Origin: Comamonadaceae bacterium | GTDB lineage: Bacteria; Pseudomonadota; Gammaproteobacteria; Burkholderiales; Burkholderiaceae_C | Length of the DNA stretch: 34,339 nucleotides | Direction: 5' to 3' | Assembly: GCA_947464995.1 (NCBI GenBank) | Contig: CANHZG010000006.1 | Span: 1 to 34,339 of the forward strand | In this document: positions 1 through 8,674 of the stretch, in pieces | How positions within the stretch are numbered: position 1 is the stretch's first letter | How the letters are laid out: each line of letters opens with the position of its first letter | Notes under the pieces: model-generated | What the model saw: the letters and a program-made list of their open reading frames with translations, nothing else | Told to the model about the DNA's origin: nothing | The model's database searches: none | Position numbers and translations under genes: made by a program

Positions 1-2
1 CG

Positions 3-137
3 CAGCCCACGGACGCACTGATTAAAGCGACGTTGTCAGGCAATTTGTGCCGCTGTGGCAGCCATATGGAAATCATCGCAGCGGTTCACCGCGCGGCGGC
101 TTTGTTGGCGCACTCCCCCTCCCCCGAGTCTGTCTGA
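3..137 (+). CDS. 2Fe-2S binding subunit of a molybdenum hydroxylase (IorA/NicA-like), C-terminal fragment truncated by the window edge
   Basis: Frame 3 reads QPTDALIKATLSGNLCRCGSHMEIIAAVHRAAALLAHSPSPESV*. The SGNLCRCG..I motif is typical of the second 2Fe-2S domain of this family. Stop TGA at 135-137 overlaps the next ATG (TGATG). Confidence 0.8.
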   Translation, partial: QPTDALIKATLSGNLCRCGSHMEIIAAVHRAAALLAHSPSPESV

Positions 138-3100
138 TGCGTGCCGATTCGGTGCTGCGGCGCGGCGATTTGTTCGATGCACATGGTGTGTTGCTGGTGT
201 TGCGCTCGCCCTTACCAAAGATGGTGCCAGTGGCGGGGCAACCCACGTTTGTTGCAAGTCACCCCAGTGAAGGCGATGAATGCCTTTTGGCCTTGTGGGA
301 CGACGGCAGCGTCACAGCGTTGCACGGTCATGTGGATTTGGGCACCGGTTTGCGTACCGCGCTGGCACAGTGGGTGGCAGAGGAGTTGAATCTACCGGTT
401 GCCAAAGTGCATCTTTTGATGGGCCACACCGCCCTTTCGCCGAACCAAGGTGCGACGATTGCCAGTACGTCCCTGCAAATACATGCTGCACCTTTGCGTT
501 GCGCTGCGGCCCAAGCGCGACATTGGTTGTGCACCCAAGCTGCCGAAGCGTTGCAATGCGAGCAGGATGACGTCCGCTTGCACGATGGCGTCTTGCAGGG
601 GTCTGGTGGACAAGTCAGTATCAGCCGACTTTTATCAAACCAACGCGTGGTACTTCAACTTGATATCCAAGCCAAGCTAAAGCCTCTTGAGCAATACCAT
701 ACCGTGGGCCAAAACACACCTCGAGTTGACATGGCGGCCAAGGTCTTCGGTGAGTTGATTTATGTGCACGATATGCGCATGCCCGGCATGTTGCATGGTC
801 GCGTGGTCCGCCCGCCCTATGCAGGTGCCGACCATGGCGACTTCATAGGCAAGACCTTAGCAAAGGTAGACAAGGAGTCCATTGCACACATTGATGGCAT
901 CCGTGCCGTGGTGGTGCAGGGTGACTTTGTGGGAATAGTCGCTGAGCGCGAAGAACAAGCCGAGCAGGCCATGAACGAGTTGCGGGTGCATTGGAAGCCG
1001 TGGCCGGGTATGCCCGATGTTCACGACGCGGCGGATGCCATTCGGCGCAACACCCACACCAGCCGTGAGTTAGTCAACGAGGGCGATGTCGACTCCGCTT
1101 TGTTGGCTGCAAATCAGCTTTTACAACGCGAGTATGTATGGCCCTATCAAATGCATGCGTCCATCGGACCTTCTTGTGCGGTAGCGTGTTGGCTACAAGG
1201 TTCGGATACACAGTCGCCCCATGTGCAACTGCGTGTTTGGGCCGGCACGCAAAACCCGCATGTTTTGCGGGCTGACCTGGCGGTACTGTGTGGAGTGAGC
1301 GATCCCGAGGTAGATGTGGTTCGGATGGAAGCCGCGGGTTGCTATGGCCGCAATGGCGCTGACGACGTTGCCGCCGACGCGGCGCTCTTATCCAAAGCGG
1401 TGGGCGCACCTGTACGGGTGCAACTCAGTCGCGAGCAAGAGCATGCATGGGAGCCCAAGGGCGCCGCGCAACTCATGCAAGTGCGTGGCGGACTCGGCAG
1501 CAACGGCGGTGCCATGGGCTATGACTTTCAGACGTCTTACCCCTCCAACGGCGCACCCACCTTGGCCTTGCTGCTCACGCGAACCATCGAACCAACGGCA
1601 CGCGCTTATGAAATGGGCGACCGCACCGCGCGACCACCCTATGACTACGCCGACTTGCGCGTAACGGTACACGACATGGCACCCTTGCTGCGGGCCTCGT
1701 GGCTGCGCGGTGTATCGGCCCTGCCAAACTCCTTTGCGCATGAGAGCTTCATTGATGAGCTGGCCTCGGCAGCCCATGTCGATCCCTTGCAATACCGTTT
1801 GCAGATGCTCAACGACCCCCGCGCAAAAGAACTGCTGCAAGCCACGGCCGATCGGGCGCAATGGAAGATCCATACCCAGCCGCAACAACAAGCGCTGCAT
1901 GGAGATTGGTTGCAAGGTCAGGGTGTGGCTTACGCGCGCTATGTGCACAGCAAATGGCCGGGCTTTGGTGCCGCCTGGTCGGCGTGGGTGGCTGATGTTG
2001 AAGTGCATCGACACACCGGCGAAGTGCACGTTAAGCGCGTGGTGGTCGGCCATGATGCAGGCTTGGTGGTCAACCCCAAAGGCATTGAGCAACAAGTGCA
2101 TGGCAATGTGTTGCAAACCACCAGCCGAGCTTTGCTGGAAAAAGTGCAAACCGATGCAAAGGATGGACGCGTGATCAGCCAAGATTGGGGAAGCTACCCC
2201 ATCTTGAACTTCCGGCAAGTACCAGTGATCGAAGTGCTGCAAATGCCCCGCCCAGGTGACGGCATACCGCTGGGTGCGGGCGAGTCTTCGTCGGTGCCGG
2301 GAACTGCAGCGATTGCCAATGCGATTTTTGATGCCACCGGCGTTCGCTTTCGGAACCCACCTTTCACCCCTGAGGTGGTGCGTGCAGCTTTGCATCCTTT
2401 AGGGGCACCAACTCCTGCCCCGTCTCCGATGGCCGAGACCGTGTCAAGATCAAAATCCACTCAACCTGGACTGACCGACGGTTGGCGTACCCGCTGGAAG
2501 CAAGCAACGGGCTTGGCCTTGGGTGTGTTTGTGTTGGGTTCGGCCGTTGTGGGTTGGCGTGCAGCATTACCCAGCGTCACGCATCAATCGGGCGGCTACA
2601 GCGCCGAGATGTTGCAACGCGGTCAGCAGTTGGCAGCGATCGGTAATTGCGTAGGCTGCCATACCGCCGAAGACGGTGTTCCCAATGCGGGCGGTCGTGC
2701 CATGGTTACACCATTTGGCACGGTGTATTCCACAAACATCACGTCCGATGTGCAGACAGGCATAGGGGGCTGGTCTTACCAAGCGTTTGATCGAGCCATG
2801 CGCCAAGGCATTTCCCGAGACGGGCATGCGCTATATCCGGTGTTCCCCTTCACATCGTTTGCCAAGATCAGTGATGGCGACATGATGGCTTTGTACGCTT
2901 GGATGATGTCAAAGCCCGCGGTGACATCACACATACCAGAGCCACAAATGCGCTGGGGACTGGGGTGGCGACCTTTGATGGCGCTGTGGAATGGTTTATT
3001 TCATTCGTCAACCCAGTTCCAAACCCAAACGCAGCGCAGCGAACAGTGGAACCGGGGGGCTTATTTGGTCGATGGCTTGGGGCATTGCGGCGCCTGCCAC

Positions 3101-3772
3101 ACACCACGTAATGGTTTGGGCGCCGAGCGCCACGCAGACGCCTACATGCAAGGCGCCATGGTGGATGGTTGGCAGGCACCTGCGCTAGACCGTTTGAACC
3201 CGGCACCTGTGGCGTGGGACGAAAATGAATTTTTCCGTTACTTGCGCCACGGTCACACGCACCACCACGGCATTGCGGCGGGCCCTATGGGGTTGGTGGT
3301 GCGCAACTTGGCCGCCGTGTCGGATGAAGACATACGTGCCATGGCGGTGTATTTGGCGTCATTGCAAACCAGCCCCGTGCTGGATGAAACCCAAATCACA
3401 CAGAGGTCACAAGAAGTGGTGCTTGCTGCTGCCAACCAAGCCCCCCTGCCCGACGCTGCCCAACGTTTGTTCCAAGGCAGCTGTGGCGCCTGCCACCATG
3501 ATGGCGATGGACCTCAGTTGTTAGGGGTTAACCGGCCCCTTGCGCTCAATACCAATGTGCACAGTGACAGGCCCGATAATCTGCTACGCATTGTGTTGGA
3601 GGGCATACAAGCACCGGCCTCCAAAGACATAGGCTTCATGCCTGCGTTTGCAAACACCTTGAGCGACAAGCAGTTGGTAATGCTTGTCAATGGAATGCGG
3701 GCACGTTATGCCCCCGATAAACCGACTTGGCCAAACACGGCGCAAACCTTGGCGGCCATGCGCAAACCTTGA
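137..3772 (+). CDS. Molybdopterin-binding xanthine dehydrogenase-family subunit fused to a C-terminal tri-haem cytochrome c domain (nicotinate dehydrogenase subunit B-like)
   Basis: The ORF track starts at 47, but in-frame ATG137 overlaps the upstream TGA and gives MRADSVLRRGDLF. Motifs: GHVDLGTGLRTALAQ, PNQGATIAS, GCYGRNGADDVAADAALL and the catalytic-Glu region GAGESSSVPGTAAIANA. An internal TM-like segment is followed by three CXXCH motifs (CVGCH, CGACH, CGACH). Confidence 0.85.
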   Translation: MRADSVLRRGDLFDAHGVLLVLRSPLPKMVPVAGQPTFVASHPSEGDECLLALWDDGSVTALHGHVDLGTGLRTALAQWVAEELNLPVAKVHLLMGHTALSPNQGATIASTSLQIHAAPLRCAAAQARHWLCTQAAEALQCEQDDVRLHDGVLQGSGGQVSISRLLSNQRVVLQLDIQAKLKPLEQYHTVGQNTPRVDMAAKVFGELIYVHDMRMPGMLHGRVVRPPYAGADHGDFIGKTLAKVDKESIAHIDGIRAVVVQGDFVGIVAEREEQAEQAMNELRVHWKPWPGMPDVHDAADAIRRNTHTSRELVNEGDVDSALLAANQLLQREYVWPYQMHASIGPSCAVACWLQGSDTQSPHVQLRVWAGTQNPHVLRADLAVLCGVSDPEVDVVRMEAAGCYGRNGADDVAADAALLSKAVGAPVRVQLSREQEHAWEPKGAAQLMQVRGGLGSNGGAMGYDFQTSYPSNGAPTLALLLTRTIEPTARAYEMGDRTARPPYDYADLRVTVHDMAPLLRASWLRGVSALPNSFAHESFIDELASAAHVDPLQYRLQMLNDPRAKELLQATADRAQWKIHTQPQQQALHGDWLQGQGVAYARYVHSKWPGFGAAWSAWVADVEVHRHTGEVHVKRVVVGHDAGLVVNPKGIEQQVHGNVLQTTSRALLEKVQTDAKDGRVISQDWGSYPILNFRQVPVIEVLQMPRPGDGIPLGAGESSSVPGTAAIANAIFDATGVRFRNPPFTPEVVRAALHPLGAPTPAPSPMAETVSRSKSTQPGLTDGWRTRWKQATGLALGVFVLGSAVVGWRAALPSVTHQSGGYSAEMLQRGQQLAAIGNCVGCHTAEDGVPNAGGRAMVTPFGTVYSTNITSDVQTGIGGWSYQAFDRAMRQGISRDGHALYPVFPFTSFAKISDGDMMALYAWMMSKPAVTSHIPEPQMRWGLGWRPLMALWNGLFHSSTQFQTQTQRSEQWNRGAYLVDGLGHCGACHTPRNGLGAERHADAYMQGAMVDGWQAPALDRLNPAPVAWDENEFFRYLRHGHTHHHGIAAGPMGLVVRNLAAVSDEDIRAMAVYLASLQTSPVLDETQITQRSQEVVLAAANQAPLPDAAQRLFQGSCGACHHDGDGPQLLGVNRPLALNTNVHSDRPDNLLRIVLEGIQAPASKDIGFMPAFANTLSDKQLVMLVNGMRARYAPDKPTWPNTAQTLAAMRKP

Positions 3773-3775
3773 GAC

Positions 3776-4213
3776 TTAGTTGTGCATCGCGCTATCGCGA
3801 ACAAAATCATCTAAAAGTTTCTTCAGTTGCGCTGTTTTGCGATGGCCCAGCAATTTGTCAATCGATTGATGGTGAGCGTCGACTTGAGCTGTGAGGCGTT
3901 TGACCGTGGCCAAACCTTTGTCGGATATAAAAACCAGCACCTTACGGTTGTCTTCCATGCTAGTTTTCCGCATTACCAAGCCACTGTTGACCAATTTGTC
4001 TATATTTTTGGTTAGTGCAGGATGATTCATCAGGACTTGTTCAGCCAATTCCCCCATGACACGCCCATTTTCGTCTGACAGCACTTGCAAAATGCGCCAG
4101 TGTTGCTCGGTCATCTTTTCTTTGGCTATGGCTTTTACTAAACCCATACTCATCGTACGGTTGGCCGATGCCAGCAAATAGGCGAGATAATTCTTGAGGT
4201 CGGGACTAGGCAC
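3776..4213 (-). CDS. MarR-family winged-helix transcriptional regulator
   Basis: 145 aa, GTG start. Contains WRILQVLSDENGRVMGELAEQVLMNHPALTKNIDKLVNSGLVMRKTSMEDNRKVLVFISDKG, the MarR wHTH with DxR wing. Converges on the Mo-hydroxylase gene. Confidence 0.88.
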   Translation of the reverse strand: MPSPDLKNYLAYLLASANRTMSMGLVKAIAKEKMTEQHWRILQVLSDENGRVMGELAEQVLMNHPALTKNIDKLVNSGLVMRKTSMEDNRKVLVFISDKGLATVKRLTAQVDAHHQSIDKLLGHRKTAQLKKLLDDFVRDSAMHN

Positions 4214-4236
4214 TTATCCTACTTACAGTGGTTTGG

Positions 4237-4254
4237 GGCTATGCTAGTATAGCC
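4237..4254. promoter_or_regulatory. Candidate MarR operator, near-perfect 18-bp palindrome
   Basis: GGCTATgCTAGtATAGCC: 6-bp perfect outer arms and central CTAG, one mismatched pair. Lies between the divergent marR and binding-protein starts. Confidence 0.5.
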
Positions 4255-4333
4255 AAATTGCTTGCCTAGGAAACTTTTATGGCTCTTGGAACGTTCTGTG
4301 GAGATTGCATGTGAAAAGGTTGGCGTAGGCACC

Positions 4334-5488
4334 ATGTTCAGACATTGCAGTGGTCAATATCGGGGTATCGAAGCACGCATGCATCGCCCTAGCAAAGCGC
4401 GCACTTGGCGGTCGCATCGGACACTTGAGTTGCCCGATGATTCACAATTTATCTCTTTAGGTTTGTGCCTGGCCCACAACGGCGCAGCGGGTATTTGGTC
4501 ACCCTCTGCTTTAGCCAGTGCCCAATTGGCTGTCGCCGAACTCAATCAGCGCGACGGCATCGCAGGACGCCAAGTGCGCTTGGTTTGCATAAATGCCTGT
4601 GATGAGTCGTCTGATTTTGAAGACACCTTGCTGCGCACCATTGAGACCCACGGCGTCGAAGCCTTGGTTGGTATGCACACGAGTACGGTGCGCGAACGCA
4701 TTGTGCAAGCTGTGGGTGGCATGCTGCCTTATGTCTACACGCCCTTATATGAAGGTGGCGAGGTCACGCCCGGAGTGTTCACCCTCGGCGAAACGCCTGC
4801 GCAGCAGTTGAGACCTGCGGTGGAATGGCTTAGTCGCCATGAAAAATCCAAGCGTTGGTTGTTTGTGGGCAATGACTATGTGTGGCCGCGTGTGTCGCAT
4901 CGTTTAGCGAAAACCTATGTTGAGCAAAGCGGGGGCATGGTCATGAACTCGATGTATTTTCCTATCGGCACCGAGGATTTTTCGGCGGTTTTCGACTGTG
5001 TGAATAACTTGCAAGCCGATGCGGTCTTGGTGTCCTTGGTGGGTCACGACGCCATCACGTTCAACCGTCAATTTGGCCACGCAGGGCTTAACCGGCGTGC
5101 GGTGCGTTTGTCTTGCGCCATTGAAGAAAACGTGTTGATGGGCATAGGCTCAGACAAAAGCGAAGGCCTGTATGTGGCGGCCAGTTATTTCGCCGACTTG
5201 CAAACTGACGCCAACTTGGCTTTGCAAGAACGATTCAATACCTTGCACGGCATTCGCGCCCCAGTGCTCAATGCCTTGGGACAGTCCGCATATGAGGGCA
5301 TGCATTTTTTAGCTGCCATTTTTAACCAAAATTTGCACATGCCCGAACATTGGGCGCACATTGCCAAGCGCAATTTGTCATACCAAAGTGCGCGTGGTGC
5401 AAGTTACATGGGAAATCATTTAAAAAATTCCCCCATTTACTTGGCCCGCGCTAACGGCCACCAGTTCCAAGTCGTCACAAAGTTTTAG
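4334..5488 (+). CDS. ABC-type (AmiC/branched-chain amino acid-like) periplasmic-binding-fold protein, no evident signal peptide
   Basis: ORF track starts with TTG at 4262; in-frame ATGs at 4334 and about 4380 are alternatives. Contains ISLGLCLAHNGAAGIWSPSALASAQLAVAELNQRDGIAGRQVRLV...GMHTSTVRERIV...YTPLYEGGE, typical of Peripl_BP_5/6-type binding proteins. Confidence 0.75.
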   Translation: MFRHCSGQYRGIEARMHRPSKARTWRSHRTLELPDDSQFISLGLCLAHNGAAGIWSPSALASAQLAVAELNQRDGIAGRQVRLVCINACDESSDFEDTLLRTIETHGVEALVGMHTSTVRERIVQAVGGMLPYVYTPLYEGGEVTPGVFTLGETPAQQLRPAVEWLSRHEKSKRWLFVGNDYVWPRVSHRLAKTYVEQSGGMVMNSMYFPIGTEDFSAVFDCVNNLQADAVLVSLVGHDAITFNRQFGHAGLNRRAVRLSCAIEENVLMGIGSDKSEGLYVAASYFADLQTDANLALQERFNTLHGIRAPVLNALGQSAYEGMHFLAAIFNQNLHMPEHWAHIAKRNLSYQSARGASYMGNHLKNSPIYLARANGHQFQVVTKF

Positions 5489-5593
5489 TTTCAACAGACG
5501 AATTGGCATCTCCACCGCCACAACTTTGGCCCCACCGAGTTGACCCCAATTGCCGTCGGCTTGCAATACCCCTTCTCGGAAGACTGAAAACAA

Positions 5594-5618
5594 AAATGCC
5601 CCGTAGAACGGGGCATTT
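5594..5618 (-). terminator. Rho-independent terminator of the tRNA cluster
   Basis: Perfect 10-bp stem AAATGCCCCG-tagaa-CGGGGCATTT. On the minus strand it is followed by a T-rich tract (tttttgtttt). Confidence 0.8.
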
Positions 5619-5662
5619 AGGTGTACTTGTTGGACCGTATTTGACGGTCTAAAACTTAACCT

Positions 5663-5739
5663 TGGCGGAGTGGACGGGACTCGAACCCGCGACCCCCGGC
5701 GTGACAGGCCGGTATTCTAACCAACTGAACTACCACTCC
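5663..5739 (-). tRNA. tRNA-Asp(GTC)
   Basis: Minus strand GGAGTGGTAGTTCAGTTGGTTAGAATACCGGCCTGTCACGCCGGGGGTCGCGGGTTCGAGTCCCGTCCACTCCGCCA; complete cloverleaf, encoded CCA. Confidence 0.97.
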
Positions 5740-5795
5740 TGGTAGCGACAACGTTACCGTTGTCTACTTTTTGCTTCATCACTTCGCAGTGAATC

Positions 5796-5871
5796 TGGCG
5801 ACCCCACGGGGATTCGAACCCCGGTACCTACCGTGAAAGGGTAGTGTCCTAGGCCTCTAGACGATGGGGTC
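5796..5871 (-). tRNA. tRNA-Glu(TTC)
   Basis: Minus strand GACCCCATCGTCTAGAGGCCTAGGACACTACCCTTTCACGGTAGGTACCGGGGTTCGAATCCCCGTGGGGTCGCCA. Confidence 0.97.
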
Positions 5872-5906
5872 AAAACCTTGGAACAATCCGTTTTCTCGAA
5901 AGCTTG

Positions 5907-5982
<76 letters not shown>

Positions 5983-6030
5983 TAAACCGAAGAACTCCGC
6001 AGCGCGACGCTCTCTGCTTCCGAGCCCTCG

Positions 6031-6036
6031 ATTATA
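6031..6036 (-). promoter_or_regulatory. Putative -10 box of the tRNA-Ala/Glu/Asp operon
   Basis: Minus strand ACTGGCTATAATCGAGGGC: consensus TATAAT between the gltX stop and tRNA-Ala, GC-rich just downstream. No good -35. Confidence 0.5.
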
Positions 6037-6046
6037 GCCAGTTATT

Positions 6047-7450
6047 TCATGCCTTCCGCAGCCGCGCCAGAACTTTTTCTCGGTCGCACAGCGCCAGCAC
6101 CGCATCCAAGGAGGGGGTTTGGGCCGTACCCATTACTAGCACGCGCACCGGCATGGCGAGTTGCGGCATTTTCAGACCCGTCTCGGTCAATACCGCTTTG
6201 AGCATTGCGGCAATGCTTGCCTTGTCCCAAGTGCAGTCTGTGAGTCGGGCCTGCAACAAAGACAAGGCGGGTTTGACGGCATCGGTCACGTGCTGCGCCA
6301 GTTCGGCAAAATCCGGGCAAACGTCTGAATAAAAACGTGCCATCCATTCCGCCAGCGCCACGGTCGTGTCGCAACGGTCTTTGAACAAATCGCACAGCGC
6401 AACGAGTTTTTCGTCGGCTTTCACGCCCTGGCGCTGCAAGTGCTCCTGGACCAACGGAGCCAATGCCTCGCCCGCCATGGCCTTGAGGTGCTGGGCGTTG
6501 ACCCAGCGCAGCTTGGCTTCGTCAAATTGGGCGGCGCTGCGCCCCAGATGGTCGAGGTTGAACCACTGCAAAAACTGCGCGCGGCTGAAGATCTCGTCGT
6601 CGCCGTGGCTCCAGCCCAGGCGGGCCAGATAGTTGACCATGGCCTCCGGCAAGTAGCCTTCCAGCGCGTATTGGGTGACTGCCTTGGCGCCATTGCGTTT
6701 GCTCATTTTCTCGCCCTGCTCGTTGAGTACGGTTGGCAAGTGGGCGTAGACGGGGGCCGTTTTGCCCAGTGCGTGAAAGATGTTGATCTGGCGGGGCGTG
6801 TTGTTGACGTGGTCGTCGCCACGAATCACATGGGTAATGGCCATGTCCAAATCGTCTACAACCACACAAAAGTTGTAGGTGGGGGTGCCCACGGCCTCCC
6901 CCGTTTGCGCTGGGCGCGCGATCACCAGGTCATCTAGCTCATCGTTGCTGATCTCGATGCGACCTTTTACCTTGTCCTCCCAAACCACGCTGCCGCCCAG
7001 CGGATTCTTAAAGCGCAACACTGGCTGCACGCCCTCCGGTACGGGCGGTAGGACTTTGCCTGGCTCGGGGCGCCAGGTGCCGTCGTAACGGGGTTTTTCT
7101 TTGGCTTGCATCTGACGCTCGCGCAGTGCGTCGAGCTCGGCCATTCCCATGTAGCAGGGGTAGACACAGCCCGCAGCCTGCAGTTCCAGCAGCACCTGTT
7201 TGTAACGGTCCATGCGCTGCATTTGGTAGAACGGGCCTTCGTCATATTCCAGCCCCAGCCAGCGCATACCTTCAATGATCACATCCACCGCCGCCTGGGT
7301 GCTGCGGTCTTGGTCAGTGTCTTCAATGCGCAAAATGAAGTCACCACCGGTGGCACGGGCAAAAGCCCAAGGGTAGAGCGCCGAGCGGATGTTGCCTAGG
7401 TGGATAAAGCCGGTGGGAGAAGGCGCAAAGCGCGTACGTGTTTTGCCCAT
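6047..7450 (-). CDS. gltX: Glutamate--tRNA ligase
   Basis: [32 protein letters not shown] (HIGH-like) and [11 protein letters not shown] (KMSKS) motifs; full-length class I GluRS. ATG at 7450 preferred over the TTG at 7456. Confidence 0.97.
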   Translation of the reverse strand: MGKTRTRFAPSPTGFIHLGNIRSALYPWAFARATGGDFILRIEDTDQDRSTQAAVDVIIEGMRWLGLEYDEGPFYQMQRMDRYKQVLLELQAAGCVYPCYMGMAELDALRERQMQAKEKPRYDGTWRPEPGKVLPPVPEGVQPVLRFKNPLGGSVVWEDKVKGRIEISNDELDDLVIARPAQTGEAVGTPTYNFCVVVDDLDMAITHVIRGDDHVNNTPRQINIFHALGKTAPVYAHLPTVLNEQGEKMSKRNGAKAVTQYALEGYLPEAMVNYLARLGWSHGDDEIFSRAQFLQWFNLDHLGRSAAQFDEAKLRWVNAQHLKAMAGEALAPLVQEHLQRQGVKADEKLVALCDLFKDRCDTTVALAEWMARFYSDVCPDFAELAQHVTDAVKPALSLLQARLTDCTWDKASIAAMLKAVLTETGLKMPQLAMPVRVLVMGTAQTPSLDAVLALCDREKVLARLRKA

Positions 7451-7452
7451 GT

Positions 7453-8670
7453 TCAAGCTGCCAAACTGTTAAGGCCACGCAAGAGGTCGGTCTTCAAATC
7501 GTCTAGGTGCTCCAAGCCTACGGCCACGCGGACGAGGCCTTGCACCACGCCTGCAGCCTGGCGCTGGGGCTCGGTAATACGGGCGTGTGAGGTGCTGGCA
7601 GGATGGCAAATCGTGGTCTTGGTGTCACCCAAATTGGTCGTGATGGAACACACCTTGGTGCAGTCAATGACATGGAAAGCCCGTGCGCGGGCTGCCGTGG
7701 GATCTTGGCTTTTGACTTCAAACGCCAACACCGGTCCACCAGAGCCAGACTGCTGGCGCATCGCCAGCGCATGTTGGGGGTGCGAAGCTAGACCAGGGTA
7801 ATGCACGCGCGCTACTTGTGGTTGGTGTTGGAGCCAGGTCGCCAGGGCCAGCGCGTTGGCGCATTGCGCGTGCATGCGCACCGCAAGGGTTTCCATCCCC
7901 TTGAGAACCACCCACGCATTAAACGGTGACAGCACCATACCAGCCGTGCGGGTGATGGGTAGAAAGATGTCGTCAACGTCTTTTTGGCTGCAGCAAATGG
8001 CTCCGGCAACGACCCGGCCTTGGCCGTCCAGGTATTTGGTTCCCGAGTGGATGATGTAGTCCGCGCCAAAGCGCACCGGTTGCTGCAAGGCGGGGCTACA
8101 AAAGCAGTTGTCCACGGCCAGCTTGGCCCCGGCCTGATGCGCGACGTCGGCCAGCGCCTGGATGTCGCACACATCGGTCAGCGGGTTGGTCGGAGTTTCA
8201 GCAAACAGCAGCTTGGTGTCGGGGCCCATTGCAGCGACCCAAGCGGACACATCGGACTGCGCAACGAAACTGGTACGAATGCCAAATTTGGCAAATTCCA
8301 CCGAAAACAAGCGAATGGTGGAGCCAAAAACCGACTGCGAACACACCACATGGTCGCCCGCCTTGAGCAATCCCATGCCCAGCAGCAGGATGGCGGCCAT
8401 GCCACTAGAAGTGGCAATTGCGGCCTCGGTACCTTCCAGCGCAGCCAGGCGCAGTTCCATGCTGGTGACGGTGGGGTTGCCCACGCGGGTGTACATGTAA
8501 CCGTCTTCCTCTTGGGCAAACCGGCGGGCAGCGGTCGCCGCGTCGGGCTGGATGAAGCTGCTGGTCAGATACATCGTCTCAGAGTTTTCACCGTATTGGC
8601 TGGGCTCTATCGAGGTGCGCAGGGCCAGGGTGTCGCGGTGCAGGCCGGGGGGGAGTGTTTTTGCGGTCAT
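7453..8670 (-). CDS. metZ: O-succinylhomoserine sulfhydrylase (Cys/Met metabolism PLP enzyme)
   Basis: [39 protein letters not shown]...[18 protein letters not shown] (PLP-lysine region). ORF track start 8826 is over-extended into purF; ATG at 8670 is likely. Confidence 0.92.
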   Translation of the reverse strand: MTAKTLPPGLHRDTLALRTSIEPSQYGENSETMYLTSSFIQPDAATAARRFAQEEDGYMYTRVGNPTVTSMELRLAALEGTEAAIATSSGMAAILLLGMGLLKAGDHVVCSQSVFGSTIRLFSVEFAKFGIRTSFVAQSDVSAWVAAMGPDTKLLFAETPTNPLTDVCDIQALADVAHQAGAKLAVDNCFCSPALQQPVRFGADYIIHSGTKYLDGQGRVVAGAICCSQKDVDDIFLPITRTAGMVLSPFNAWVVLKGMETLAVRMHAQCANALALATWLQHQPQVARVHYPGLASHPQHALAMRQQSGSGGPVLAFEVKSQDPTAARARAFHVIDCTKVCSITTNLGDTKTTICHPASTSHARITEPQRQAAGVVQGLVRVAVGLEHLDDLKTDLLRGLNSLAA

Positions 8671-8674
8671 GGGC

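Noticed and set aside
1388-2395. 335-aa minus-strand ORF within the Mo-hydroxylase gene
   Set aside because: His/Arg/Cys-rich translation without motifs; the plus frame is clearly coding.
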